Part shown: piece after piece, positions 1-5,325 of the stretch
How the letters are laid out: each line of letters starts with the position of its first letter
Position numbering within the stretch: position 1 is the stretch's first letter
From: Faucicola sp937889485
Lineage (GTDB): Bacteria > Pseudomonadota > Gammaproteobacteria > Pseudomonadales > Moraxellaceae
DNA: 5,325 nt
Reading direction: 5' to 3'
Assembly (NCBI GenBank): GCA_051653685.1
Contig: JBOFWQ010000052.1
Coordinates: 1 to 5,325 of the forward strand
Position numbers and translations under genes: made by a program
Notes under the pieces: generated by a model
The model's database searches: none
What the model was told of the DNA's origin: nothing
What the model saw: only the letters and a program-made list of their open reading frames with translations

Positions 1-570
1 CGCCCAGATAGCGGCACGGTCACCATTGACGGCAAAGAACTCACCTCTTTATCCAATCACGATTTGCGCCATGCACGGCAAAATATCGGCATGATTTTTC
101 AACAATTTAACCTGATGGCAAACCGCACCGTGGCTCAAAATGTCGCTTTTGCCCTTGAAGTGGCAGGTTGGCAAAACGCGGATATCGCGCCTCGCGTCAT
201 GGAGTGCCTTGAAATTGTGGACTTAGCCAATCGCGCTCATCACTACCCTGCCCAGCTCTCAGGCGGACAAAAACAGCGGGCAGGCATCGCGCGCGCCCTC
301 GCCCCTCGCCCGCACGTGATGCTAGCCGATGAGCCTACCTCAGCGCTTGACCCTGCTACCACCAAATCAGTTTTGGCATGTCTTAAAGACATCAATCAAA
401 AATTTAACGTCACCATCGTGATTGTCACCCATGAAATGTCTGTCATTCGTAAATTGTGTCACCGTGTGGCGCTGCTTGATAAGGGACAACTACTTGAGGT
501 CGCCAATGTTGAAAACGGGGCTATCCACGCCGCTACACCGATTGGGCAATTACTGATTAACGATGATTAA
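1..570 (+). CDS. metN: Methionine ABC importer ATP-binding protein MetN, 5'-truncated by window edge, short form without NIL domain
   Basis: This is the cytoplasmic ATPase that powers methionine uptake through MetI. The frame is open from base 1, so the gene starts upstream; the 189 residues here begin just after the Walker A loop, at RPDSG, and about 55 N-terminal residues are missing by comparison with E. coli MetN as I remember it. Visible motifs (fragment numbering) are the Q-loop MIFQQFNL (Q34), signature LSGGQKQR (86-93), Walker B VMLADE (106-111) with catalytic Glu111, D-loop SALD (114-117) and H-loop His144 in IVTHEM. All key residues in view are intact. The protein stops about 45 residues after the H-loop, giving an estimated 245 residues against 343 in E. 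coli, so the C-terminal NIL (ACT-like) methionine-sensing domain is absent. Only 43 bp separate it from metI, which leaves no room for a decayed domain. The internal TTG at 64 is not the start. The MetN assignment rests on the MetI and MetQ neighbours as well as on the sequence. Confidence 0.95.
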   Translation, partial: RPDSGTVTIDGKELTSLSNHDLRHARQNIGMIFQQFNLMANRTVAQNVAFALEVAGWQNADIAPRVMECLEIVDLANRAHHYPAQLSGGQKQRAGIARALAPRPHVMLADEPTSALDPATTKSVLACLKDINQKFNVTIVIVTHEMSVIRKLCHRVALLDKGQLLEVANVENGAIHAATPIGQLLINDD

Positions 571-613
571 TGTTTAACAATTTTTTAGCGAATGGCTAGG
601 ATTAGGTAACTTC

Positions 614-1303
614 ATGGCAGACACATCAATTTGGCAAAGCGCGTTTGACAACCTATGGGGCATGCGTGATGAAATTTGGCAAGCATTTTTTGATACCTTA
701 ATTATGGTGGGTTTATCAACCACAGCTGCCGTCATATTTGGGACGCTGCTTGGCGTGGCACTTTTTATGACCAGTAAAAATCAACTGGCAGACAATTCAT
801 CACTGTATGCAGGCTTGGGCAATTTTACCAATCTCATGCGCGCTTTTCCGTTTGTGATTTTAATGATTGTCATTCTTCCTGTGACTAGGGTCGTCGTGGG
901 TACGACCATTGGGCCTATAGCCGCCTCATTGGCGCTGGGTTTGGCAGGGATTTTTTATTTTGCCCGTTTGGTAGAACAAAACTTGCGGGATGTGCCACGC
1001 GGTATTATTGAGGCAGCCCTCTCTATGGGGGCTAGTACGTGGACGATTATTAGTAAGGTGCTGTTGGTGGAGGCGCGTTCTAGTCTCATTTTAAGCACCA
1101 CCACGTTGATGATTAGCTTGCTATCATATAGCGCCGCAGCAGGTATGATTGGCGGGGGCGGTCTGGGGGACTTGGCAATTCGTTATGGTTATAACCGCTA
1201 CCAAAATGACGTCATGATTTTTATGGTGGTATTGTTGGTGATTATGGTCATTATAATCCAATCTGTGGGTAATCTATTGGCGCATAAACTGGACAAGCGC
1301 TAG
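614..1303 (+). CDS. metI: Methionine ABC importer permease MetI
   Basis: This inner-membrane permease subunit, as a dimer, forms the methionine channel and couples to MetN. It has 229 residues, close to the usual length (217 in E. coli). Hydrophobic segments lie at about residues 24-52, 74-95, 99-120, 158-180 and 200-220, consistent with the five-helix MetI fold. The cytoplasmic coupling loop (EAA motif) is at residues 133-154: EAALSMGAS, then KVLLVEA. It is followed by a conserved block with LLSYSAAAGMIGGGGLGDLA (169-188) and RYGYNRY (190-196), which closely resembles E. coli MetI. One oddity is that the usual Pro of the LPEA end of the EAA motif is Val152. ATG 614 is chosen because AGG at 604-606 lies 7 nt upstream and the N-terminus reaches the first amphipathic/TM segment as in homologues. 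It follows metN by 43 bp and is probably on the same transcript. Confidence 0.96.
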   Translation: MADTSIWQSAFDNLWGMRDEIWQAFFDTLIMVGLSTTAAVIFGTLLGVALFMTSKNQLADNSSLYAGLGNFTNLMRAFPFVILMIVILPVTRVVVGTTIGPIAASLALGLAGIFYFARLVEQNLRDVPRGIIEAALSMGASTWTIISKVLLVEARSSLILSTTTLMISLLSYSAAAGMIGGGGLGDLAIRYGYNRYQNDVMIFMVVLLVIMVIIIQSVGNLLAHKLDKR

Positions 1304-1331
1304 GCACTACGCTTGATCGCAGCGGAATGGT

Positions 1332-1349
1332 TTGGCTAACGTTAGCCAA
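1332..1349. repeat. 18-bp perfect palindrome downstream of metI
   Basis: TTGGCTAAC is followed directly by its reverse complement GTTAGCCAA. In RNA it could fold as a 7-bp stem with an ACGT tetraloop. Only a short T stretch (TTTG) follows, so it is at best a weak terminator for metNI; it could instead be a protein-binding site or an mRNA 3'-end stabiliser. The palindrome is directly visible; the function is unknown. Confidence 0.5.
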
Positions 1350-1357
1350 TTTGTAGG

Positions 1358-1380
1358 AAATATGAATTAATTTCATATTT
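1358..1380. promoter_or_regulatory. Candidate MetR-type operator upstream of metQ
   Basis: Perfect 9-bp inverted arms AAATATGAA (1358-1366) and TTCATATTT (1372-1380) flank TTAAT. The core 1363-1375 reads TGAA-TTAAT-TTCA, an exact match to the LysR-family MetR pattern known from E. coli, TGAA-NN(T/A)NN-TTCA. It lies 82 bp before the metQ start and touches the candidate -35 element. A methionine-pathway regulator site in front of a methionine-binding protein gene makes functional sense. No metR gene is in the window and binding is inferred. The AT-rich composition raises the chance of coincidence, but the 9-bp symmetry plus the location argue against it. Confidence 0.6.
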
Positions 1381-1400
1381 ATAGTTGAACTCTCTATAAC
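1372..1400 (+). promoter_or_regulatory. Candidate sigma-70 promoter for metQ
   Basis: The -35 candidate TTCATA (1372-1377, 4/6 to consensus) and -10 candidate TATAAC (1395-1400, 5/6) are separated by 17 bp. Transcription would begin near 1407 and give a leader of about 55 nt. The weak -35 overlaps the right half of the MetR-like palindrome, as expected for an activator-dependent promoter. This is seen by eye only. Confidence 0.35.
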
Positions 1401-1461
1401 ATTTTTTTGGTGGTTATGTTAATTTAGCTTGGTTATTTTTTAATTTTTTTGGAGTGACCCT

Positions 1462-2430
1462 ATGAAAACTTTGACCTTATCTAGCCATGTTGCCCAGCTA
1501 CTTGCCACCGTTGGTATTGCAGGTATCGCGTTAGTTGGCTGCACAAAACCTGAGCAAAAAACACAAACCAGCGCGCAAGCCGCTACGGCAAGCAGTAGCG
1601 CAAGTACCACGGTATCAGCCAGTACGCCACAGAGCGCTGCCACAGGCATTGATCCAAACAAAGCCGAGATTGTCATTGGTACCACGGTGGGTGATTTTGG
1701 CGATATGGTCAAAAACTCGGTCAAACCACAGCTTGAGCAGCAAGGTTACCAAGTTAAATTAGTTGAATTTTCTGACTATATTCGCCCTAACAAAGCCTTG
1801 GCAGATGGTGACATTGATATCAATGTGTTTCAGCATAAGCCTTATTTAGATACCTTCAAAAAAGAAAATAACCTAGACATCGTAGAGGCCTTCCAAGTAC
1901 CCACCGCCCCACTTGGGCTCTACGCAGGTAAAGTTGCCGACCTAAAACAAGTCAAAGACGGGGCAACCGTTGCCGCGCCCAATGATCCTAGCAATTTTGC
2001 CCGTGCCCTTGTGATGCTTAACGAGCTTGGCTGGGTCACACTCAAAGCCAATATTGATCCACTCACTGCCTCAAAAAATGACATTGCCCAAAACCCCAAA
2101 AACATCAAATTGGTAGAACTTGAAGCCGCACAGCTGCCACGGGCACGCTCGGATGTAGACTTTGCGGTGATTAATGGCAACTATGCCACCAGCTCAGGCA
2201 TGAAACTAACCGAAGCGTTGTTCCAAGAGCCAAGCTATGCGTACGTCAACTGGTCTGCCATCCGTAGCAAAGATAAAGACGCTAAATGGGTCAAAGACGT
2301 CACCAACGCCTATAACTCAGACGCGTTTAAGCAGTACGCCCACAAAACCTTTCCAGGTTACAAATACCCCGCCATTTGGGGCGAATCTAACGCCGCGGCT
2401 GCCAGCGCGACGGCATCTGCCGCCAAATAA
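1462..2430 (+). CDS. metQ: Methionine-binding lipoprotein MetQ (NlpA/Lipoprotein_9 family) with extended low-complexity linker
   Basis: This periplasm-facing, membrane-anchored substrate-binding protein delivers methionine to MetNI. A lipoprotein signal peptide ends in lipobox LVGC with Cys27 as the lipidation site. Residues 28-66 form an Ala/Ser/Thr/Gln-rich linker, then the NlpA/MetQ binding domain runs from about 68 (AEIVIGTTVGDFGD) to 307. Positions corresponding to the methionine pocket of characterised MetQ proteins are present: Tyr106 in FSDYIRPN, His125 and Tyr128 in FQHKPYL, Asn174 and Arg181 in NDPSNFAR, and Asn238/Asn240 in INGNYA. Residues 309-322 are an Ala/Ser-rich tail. At 322 residues it is about 50 longer than E. 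coli MetQ (271), the excess being the linker and tail. The start at ATG 1462 is supported by GGAG at 1451-1454 with a 7-nt spacer and by the signal peptide. The 158-bp gap after metI and the upstream palindromes suggest separate or additional transcription from metNI. The residue after Cys27 is Thr, not Asp, so no inner-membrane retention signal is evident. Confidence 0.96.
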   Translation: MKTLTLSSHVAQLLATVGIAGIALVGCTKPEQKTQTSAQAATASSSASTTVSASTPQSAATGIDPNKAEIVIGTTVGDFGDMVKNSVKPQLEQQGYQVKLVEFSDYIRPNKALADGDIDINVFQHKPYLDTFKKENNLDIVEAFQVPTAPLGLYAGKVADLKQVKDGATVAAPNDPSNFARALVMLNELGWVTLKANIDPLTASKNDIAQNPKNIKLVELEAAQLPRARSDVDFAVINGNYATSSGMKLTEALFQEPSYAYVNWSAIRSKDKDAKWVKDVTNAYNSDAFKQYAHKTFPGYKYPAIWGESNAAAASATASAAK

Positions 2431-2453
2431 CTTTATTAACTTTATTGGGTGCA

Positions 2454-2486
2454 ACAAAAAAGGAAGCCTTGTGCTTCCTTTTTTGT
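2454..2486. terminator. Bidirectional Rho-independent terminator between metQ and ihfA
   Basis: Perfect 14-bp inverted arms ACAAAAAAGGAAGC (2454-2467) and GCTTCCTTTTTTGT (2473-2486) flank the loop CTTGT. The GC-containing core GGAAGC/GCTTCC is followed by six T on the + strand and, by symmetry, six T on the - strand. It lies 23 bp after the metQ stop and about 128 bp beyond the ihfA stop, so it can end transcripts of both convergent genes. Confidence 0.92.
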
Positions 2487-2535
2487 CATAAACGTTGGGT
2501 GCTATACCAGAATTACTTTTTAACAGCACCTTTGG

Positions 2536-2596
2536 GTAGGGTGGATTTTGCACTGTATAACATCATACTTGCTATAAGTGCCTAGGGCACCCCTAC
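2536..2596. repeat. Nested imperfect hairpin, possible small palindromic intergenic element
   Basis: The outer arms are GTAGGGTG (2536-2543) and CACCCCTAC (2588-2596, one bulged C). The inner arms are GCACT(G)TATA (2550-2559, one bulged G) and TATAAGTGC (2573-2581), with a 13-nt loop and a 6 x 6 interior loop. A competing small hairpin GTGCC-TAG-GGCAC sits at 2578-2590. No T tract follows directly on the - strand, so it is not a clear ihfA terminator. It may be a REP/MITE-like dispersed repeat or an RNA structure in the ihfA 3' untranslated region; copy number cannot be judged from one window. Confidence 0.4.
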
Positions 2597-2614
2597 TTGT
2601 TTTTGGGTTTAGTC

Positions 2615-2932
2615 TTAGTTTGAAAACAGCTTGTCTTCGATGTTGCGGCGCATCTTTTGTCCTGCTTTGAAGGTGACCACACGGCGGGCGGTAACGTGTA
2701 CCATTTCGCCTGTTTTTGGGTTGCGTCCTGGGCGCTGGCTTTTGTGTTTAATTTCAAAGTTGCCAAAGCCCGATAGCTTTACCAAATGACCTTGGGTAAG
2801 ACTGTCTGAAAGCTGGCTAAAAAAGCTTTCTACAAATACTCGACTATCTTGGCGCGTCATGCCTAAGTTTTCCATCAAGTGATTAATCATTTCTGATTTG
2901 GTCAATGTCTTACCTTCTAATTGCATGCTCAT
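2615..2932 (-). CDS. ihfA: Integration host factor subunit alpha
   Basis: This is the nucleoid-associated DNA-bending protein that pairs with IhfB and acts in recombination, replication and sigma-54/sigma-70 gene regulation. The 105-residue product has the HU/IHF fold: helical N-terminus (LTKSEMINHLMENLGMTRQD), the core VKLSGFGNFEIKHKSQRPGR, and the beta-arm segment RNPKTGEMVHVTARRVVTFKAGQK, with the intercalating Pro and DNA-contacting Arg/Lys context of IHF (RPGRNPKTG). IHF-alpha is preferred over IHF-beta or HU because of this core and the position immediately after pheT, the conserved ihfA location. ATG 2932 is chosen because GGGG lies 8 nt upstream at 2944-2941; ATG 2926 would give 103 residues, and the TTG at 2950 would add six residues and remove the ribosome-binding site. 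E. coli IhfA has 99 residues, so a short N-terminal extension (MSMQLEGK) is present. Confidence 0.95.
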   Translation of the reverse strand: MSMQLEGKTLTKSEMINHLMENLGMTRQDSRVFVESFFSQLSDSLTQGHLVKLSGFGNFEIKHKSQRPGRNPKTGEMVHVTARRVVTFKAGQKMRRNIEDKLFSN

Positions 2933-2940
2933 TTTCACTA

Positions 2941-2944
2941 CCCC
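2941..2944 (-). promoter_or_regulatory. Ribosome-binding site deciding the ihfA start
   Basis: On the - strand GGGG is followed by an 8-nt spacer and ATG at 2932. It is the only purine-rich Shine-Dalgarno-like stretch close to the candidate starts and lies inside the longer TTG-initiated reading, which argues against the TTG. Confidence 0.5.
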
Positions 2945-2962
2945 AAACAATATAATTTTGTT

Positions 2963-2991
2963 ATTTTAGCCATTTTGTCGAACAGAGTCGA
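2963..2991 (-). promoter_or_regulatory. Candidate sigma-70 promoter for ihfA in the pheT-ihfA spacer
   Basis: Read on the - strand, TCGACT (2991-2986, 4/6 to the -35 consensus) and TAAAAT (2968-2963, 5/6 to the -10 consensus) are separated by exactly 17 bp. The predicted start near 2956 would give a leader of about 24 nt with the Shine-Dalgarno site inside it. This fits ihfA being transcribed both from the pheST operon and from its own promoter, as is known in E. coli, although there the promoter is within pheT. It is an eye-found match in AT-rich DNA. Confidence 0.35.
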
Positions 2992-3057
2992 TACAATTAT
3001 GACGTTAGCCAGCAAAATATGCGCCTTGTGTGTCGCCCTCAGATGTGCTACGGGGGA

Positions 3058-5325
3058 TTACACTCGTAAAGCTGCGTTAAATTGTTGATGAAGTGTACCT
3101 AATACCGTATCCATTTGCTGACTAACGCGCTCATCAGATAAGGTGGCTTCGACATCCTGCCATATCAGCGCAAAGGCGAGTGATTGTTGGTTTTCTGGCA
3201 AATTGCTACCTGCATAGACATCAAACAACCAAGTATCTTGTAATAACGCACCGCCCACTTGTTTGATGGTGTCAATCATCGCTTGCACTTCAACTGACTG
3301 GGCTACTACCACCGCAATATCACGGCGCACTTGTGGGAATTTGCTTGGCGCGGCAATGGCAACAAGGGGCTGGTGCATCTCAATGACGGTTTGCAAGTCA
3401 AGCTCAGCCACCCAAGTGGTGGGCAAATCCAGCACTTTTGTGATTTGGGGGTGCAGCTGCCCTAGCCAGCCAATGCGTTTGCCTGCATACCATATATCCG
3501 CGCTTTGCCCTGGGTGCAAAAATGGCTGCGTGCTGCGTTGGTAGCTGATGCTTGATATCACCGCGCGCGGTAGCACCGACTGAACGTCATGTTTTAGGTC
3601 ATAAAAATCCATCACACGGCTGTCATGGTGCTGCTCGGGGCTGACGCTGCCCACTGCCACCATTGCCAATGTCTCAATTTGTTGCAGGCTTGCGATAGCG
3701 CTGCCATCAAAGCGTAACCCTGTCTCAAACAGACGCACACGGGTTTGCTGGCGATTGAGGTTGTACTGCACGCACGGCAGCAAACTTGATAGCAAGGTGC
3801 GGCGCATCACCGCCAAATCACTGGAGATAGGATTGGCAAGGGCGAGAGGCTCTGCAAAATGACTACCGTCAAACAACGCTTCTACTTTGGCATCGCTAAA
3901 GCTAAAACTCACCGCCTCAAAATAGCCTTGATTGACCAATGCCATTTTTAGGTTGTGCAAATCGTTTTGGCGTTTATTGTCAAACAAATTGCTGGTAAAA
4001 GCAGGCAGCTGGTTGGCGATGTTATTATAGCCATAAATCCGAGCAATCTCTTCCACCAAATCCTCAGGCAAGCTGATATCAAAACGGTGGCTTGGCGGCG
4101 TGGCGACCAGATTTTCGCCTTGTACCTCGGTGCTGATTTGTAGGCTATTTAAAATATCAACGGCTGTTTGGGTGGCAATGTCGGCACCTAGTAATTTATT
4201 GATACTGGCAATTGGCAATGTCACCGCCTCACGGCTGGGCAGTGCGCTCAGCGTTTCAGCCAAGGTGATTTGACCAACTTTACCACCACCTAGGGTGTGT
4301 AGTAGATTGACCGCACGGTCTAGGGCAAGCTTGGGCAACTCAAAATCTACCCCGCGCTCAAAACGCTGTGACGCATCGGTATGTAAGCCAAAACGGCGCG
4401 CTCTGCCTGCAATCACAAGCTGCTCAAAAAATGCGCTTTCAATCACCACTTTGGTGGTGCTATCGGTGACCGCCGTGCGAAGTCCCCCCATGATGCCTGC
4501 AAGGGCAATCACGCCTTGCTCATCGGCAATGACCAACTCATCGCCTTGTAGGGTAATAGTTTGCTCATTTAACAGCTCAAGGGTTTCACCTGGGTTGGCA
4601 TGGCGCACGACAATGCTACCCACCAATTTATCGGCATCAAAAGCGTGTAACGGCTGACCAAGCTCAAGCAGTACATAGTTGGTGACATCAACCAGCAAAT
4701 TACGCGGTTTGACACCCGATGCATTGAGCGCTTGTTTTATCCACTTTGGAGAGGGTGTAGTACCCGTCAAGCCTGTCACGACTTGGGCAAAATAACGCGG
4801 ACAGTCTGTGGTCTCTACACTCACCGCTTGGCTGTCATTTTCGCTCACAGCGGCGGTGATATTGTCAAAGGGCAGTTCAAACGCTAGATTATTGAGCACT
4901 GCAAGCTCACGGGCAATCCCACGCACGCTAAAGCAGTCACCGCGGTTTGGGGTGATGGAGATATCTAAAACATGGTTATCAAGACCCAAATAGTCACGGA
5001 TATCCATGCCAATTGGGGCATCGTGTGGCAACAGCAGTAAGCCATCCACCCCATCATCGCAGTCAATCTCACTACCACCACACAGCATACCGTGTGACTC
5101 CACGCCGCGCAGTTTGCCTTTTTTGATTTTGAAGGGTTCATCGCCTTGTGCAGGGGGTAATTTTGCGCCCACCAGTGCCACAGGCACTCGCACGCCTACT
5201 GCCACATTAGGCGCACCACAAACAATTTGTAAGGGCTGTTCGCTGTGCTCGCCTACGTTGACTTTGGTGACGCGCAGTTTGTCGGCATCGGGATGTTGGT
5301 TGACTTCAATTACTTCACCCACCAC
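3058..5325 (-). CDS. pheT: Phenylalanine--tRNA ligase beta subunit, N-terminus cut by window edge
   Basis: This is the large subunit of the cytoplasmic (alpha-beta)2 PheRS, which attaches Phe to tRNA-Phe; beta carries tRNA recognition and the editing site that removes Tyr-tRNA. The 755 residues here correspond to E. coli PheT from about residue 46, so about 45 N-terminal residues lie beyond the window and the first GTG codon is an internal Val. Domain order (fragment numbering): OB-fold tRNA-binding domain about 1-112 (HPDADKLRVTKVNVG, IVCGAPN, GMLCGGSE); B3/B4 editing domain about 170-345 with QPLHAFD (His227), VIESAFF (Glu296) and GLHTDASQRFERG (Thr316, Ala318), matching the E. coli editing residues His261, Glu334, Thr354 and Ala356; B5 about 366-436 ending in EDLVEEIARIYGYNNI; catalytic-like core about 450-650 (NRQQTRVRLFETGLRF, DFYDLK, FLHPGQSADI); C-terminal FDX-ACB anticodon-binding domain about 661-754 (FPQVRRDIAVVV, LFDVYAG). 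No frameshift or gap is seen. It lies upstream of ihfA on the same strand, 125 bp from the chosen ihfA start; pheS is expected just outside the window. Confidence 0.98.
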   Translation of the reverse strand: MVGEVIEVNQHPDADKLRVTKVNVGEHSEQPLQIVCGAPNVAVGVRVPVALVGAKLPPAQGDEPFKIKKGKLRGVESHGMLCGGSEIDCDDGVDGLLLLPHDAPIGMDIRDYLGLDNHVLDISITPNRGDCFSVRGIARELAVLNNLAFELPFDNITAAVSENDSQAVSVETTDCPRYFAQVVTGLTGTTPSPKWIKQALNASGVKPRNLLVDVTNYVLLELGQPLHAFDADKLVGSIVVRHANPGETLELLNEQTITLQGDELVIADEQGVIALAGIMGGLRTAVTDSTTKVVIESAFFEQLVIAGRARRFGLHTDASQRFERGVDFELPKLALDRAVNLLHTLGGGKVGQITLAETLSALPSREAVTLPIASINKLLGADIATQTAVDILNSLQISTEVQGENLVATPPSHRFDISLPEDLVEEIARIYGYNNIANQLPAFTSNLFDNKRQNDLHNLKMALVNQGYFEAVSFSFSDAKVEALFDGSHFAEPLALANPISSDLAVMRRTLLSSLLPCVQYNLNRQQTRVRLFETGLRFDGSAIASLQQIETLAMVAVGSVSPEQHHDSRVMDFYDLKHDVQSVLPRAVISSISYQRSTQPFLHPGQSADIWYAGKRIGWLGQLHPQITKVLDLPTTWVAELDLQTVIEMHQPLVAIAAPSKFPQVRRDIAVVVAQSVEVQAMIDTIKQVGGALLQDTWLFDVYAGSNLPENQQSLAFALIWQDVEATLSDERVSQQMDTVLGTLHQQFNAALRV

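Noticed and set aside
1304..1461. SAM riboswitch or MetJ operator controlling metQ
   Set aside because: I saw no AGACGTCT-like tandem boxes and no multi-stem aptamer with a downstream terminator; the palindrome fits a MetR pattern instead.
2445..2502. Direct repeat TTGGGTGC (2445-2452 and 2495-2502) bracketing the terminator, as possible target-site duplication
   Set aside because: What lies between is only the terminator hairpin and there is no element-like sequence; 8 bp is too little to claim an insertion.
2498..2530. GGTGCT/AGCACC 6-bp inverted repeat as a second ihfA terminator
   Set aside because: The 21-nt loop and the lack of a following T tract on either strand make it unconvincing next to the strong terminator at 2454-2486.
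1440..2553. Several open frames overlapping metQ on both strands (for example 1440-1724 -, 1920-2180 -, 2317-2553 -)
   Set aside because: They lie over a clearly coding lipoprotein gene in other frames, have low-complexity or implausible proteins and no ribosome-binding sites; the 2317-2553 frame also reads through the terminator.
2933..2950. TTG at 2950 as the ihfA start
   Set aside because: It would place the GGGG Shine-Dalgarno-like sequence inside the coding region and add residues not expected in IhfA; ATG 2932 is better spaced.
1339..3011. Shared 10-mer ACGTTAGCCA at 1339-1348 and 3002-3011
   Set aside because: A 10-base match between two places in 5 kb on either strand is expected by chance; flanks do not match, so it is not a dispersed repeat or uptake signal.
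3263..4993. Open frames on the + strand inside pheT (3263-3544, 3955-4143, 4295-4657, 4808-4993)
   Set aside because: These are antisense shadows of an intact pheT with Cys/Ser/Arg-rich translations that show no family motif.

Overview
The window reads as an ordinary gammaproteobacterial chromosome segment, most likely Moraxellaceae (Moraxella/Faucicola/Psychrobacter type). The reasons are the pheT-ihfA gene order typical of Gammaproteobacteria, moderately AT-rich coding sequence with AT-rich spacers, and the overall character of the IhfA, PheT and MetQ proteins. The family-level call is an inference made without a database search; the genus is not resolved. I found no mobile element, CRISPR array, tRNA, rRNA or phage gene.

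Left half, + strand: a D-methionine/L-methionine ABC importer locus in the order metN (ATPase, 5' end outside the window) - metI (permease) - metQ (lipoprotein binding protein). metN and metI are 43 bp apart and look co-transcribed. metQ is separated by a 158-bp spacer (1304-1461) holding an 18-bp perfect palindrome, a second palindrome that exactly contains the E. coli-type MetR recognition pattern TGAA-N5-TTCA, and a plausible sigma-70 promoter, so metQ probably has its own regulated promoter. MetN ends right after the nucleotide-binding domain and has no C-terminal NIL/ACT-like domain, so the methionine trans-inhibition known for the E. coli transporter is probably absent. MetQ has an intact lipobox and methionine pocket residues, but carries an unusually long Ala/Ser/Thr/Gln linker after the lipidated cysteine and an Ala/Ser-rich tail.

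Middle, 2431-2614: a convergent intergenic region with a strong, symmetric Rho-independent terminator (2454-2486) able to stop both metQ and ihfA transcripts, then a nested imperfect hairpin (2536-2596) of unknown role that may be a dispersed repeat.

Right half, - strand: pheT (beta subunit of phenylalanyl-tRNA synthetase, 5' end beyond the window edge) followed by ihfA (alpha subunit of integration host factor). The 107-bp spacer between them contains a candidate ihfA promoter. The two halves are functionally unrelated: methionine uptake on the left, and translation plus nucleoid architecture on the right. Nothing in the window amounts to a previously undescribed system; the points of interest are regulatory and architectural variations on known genes.
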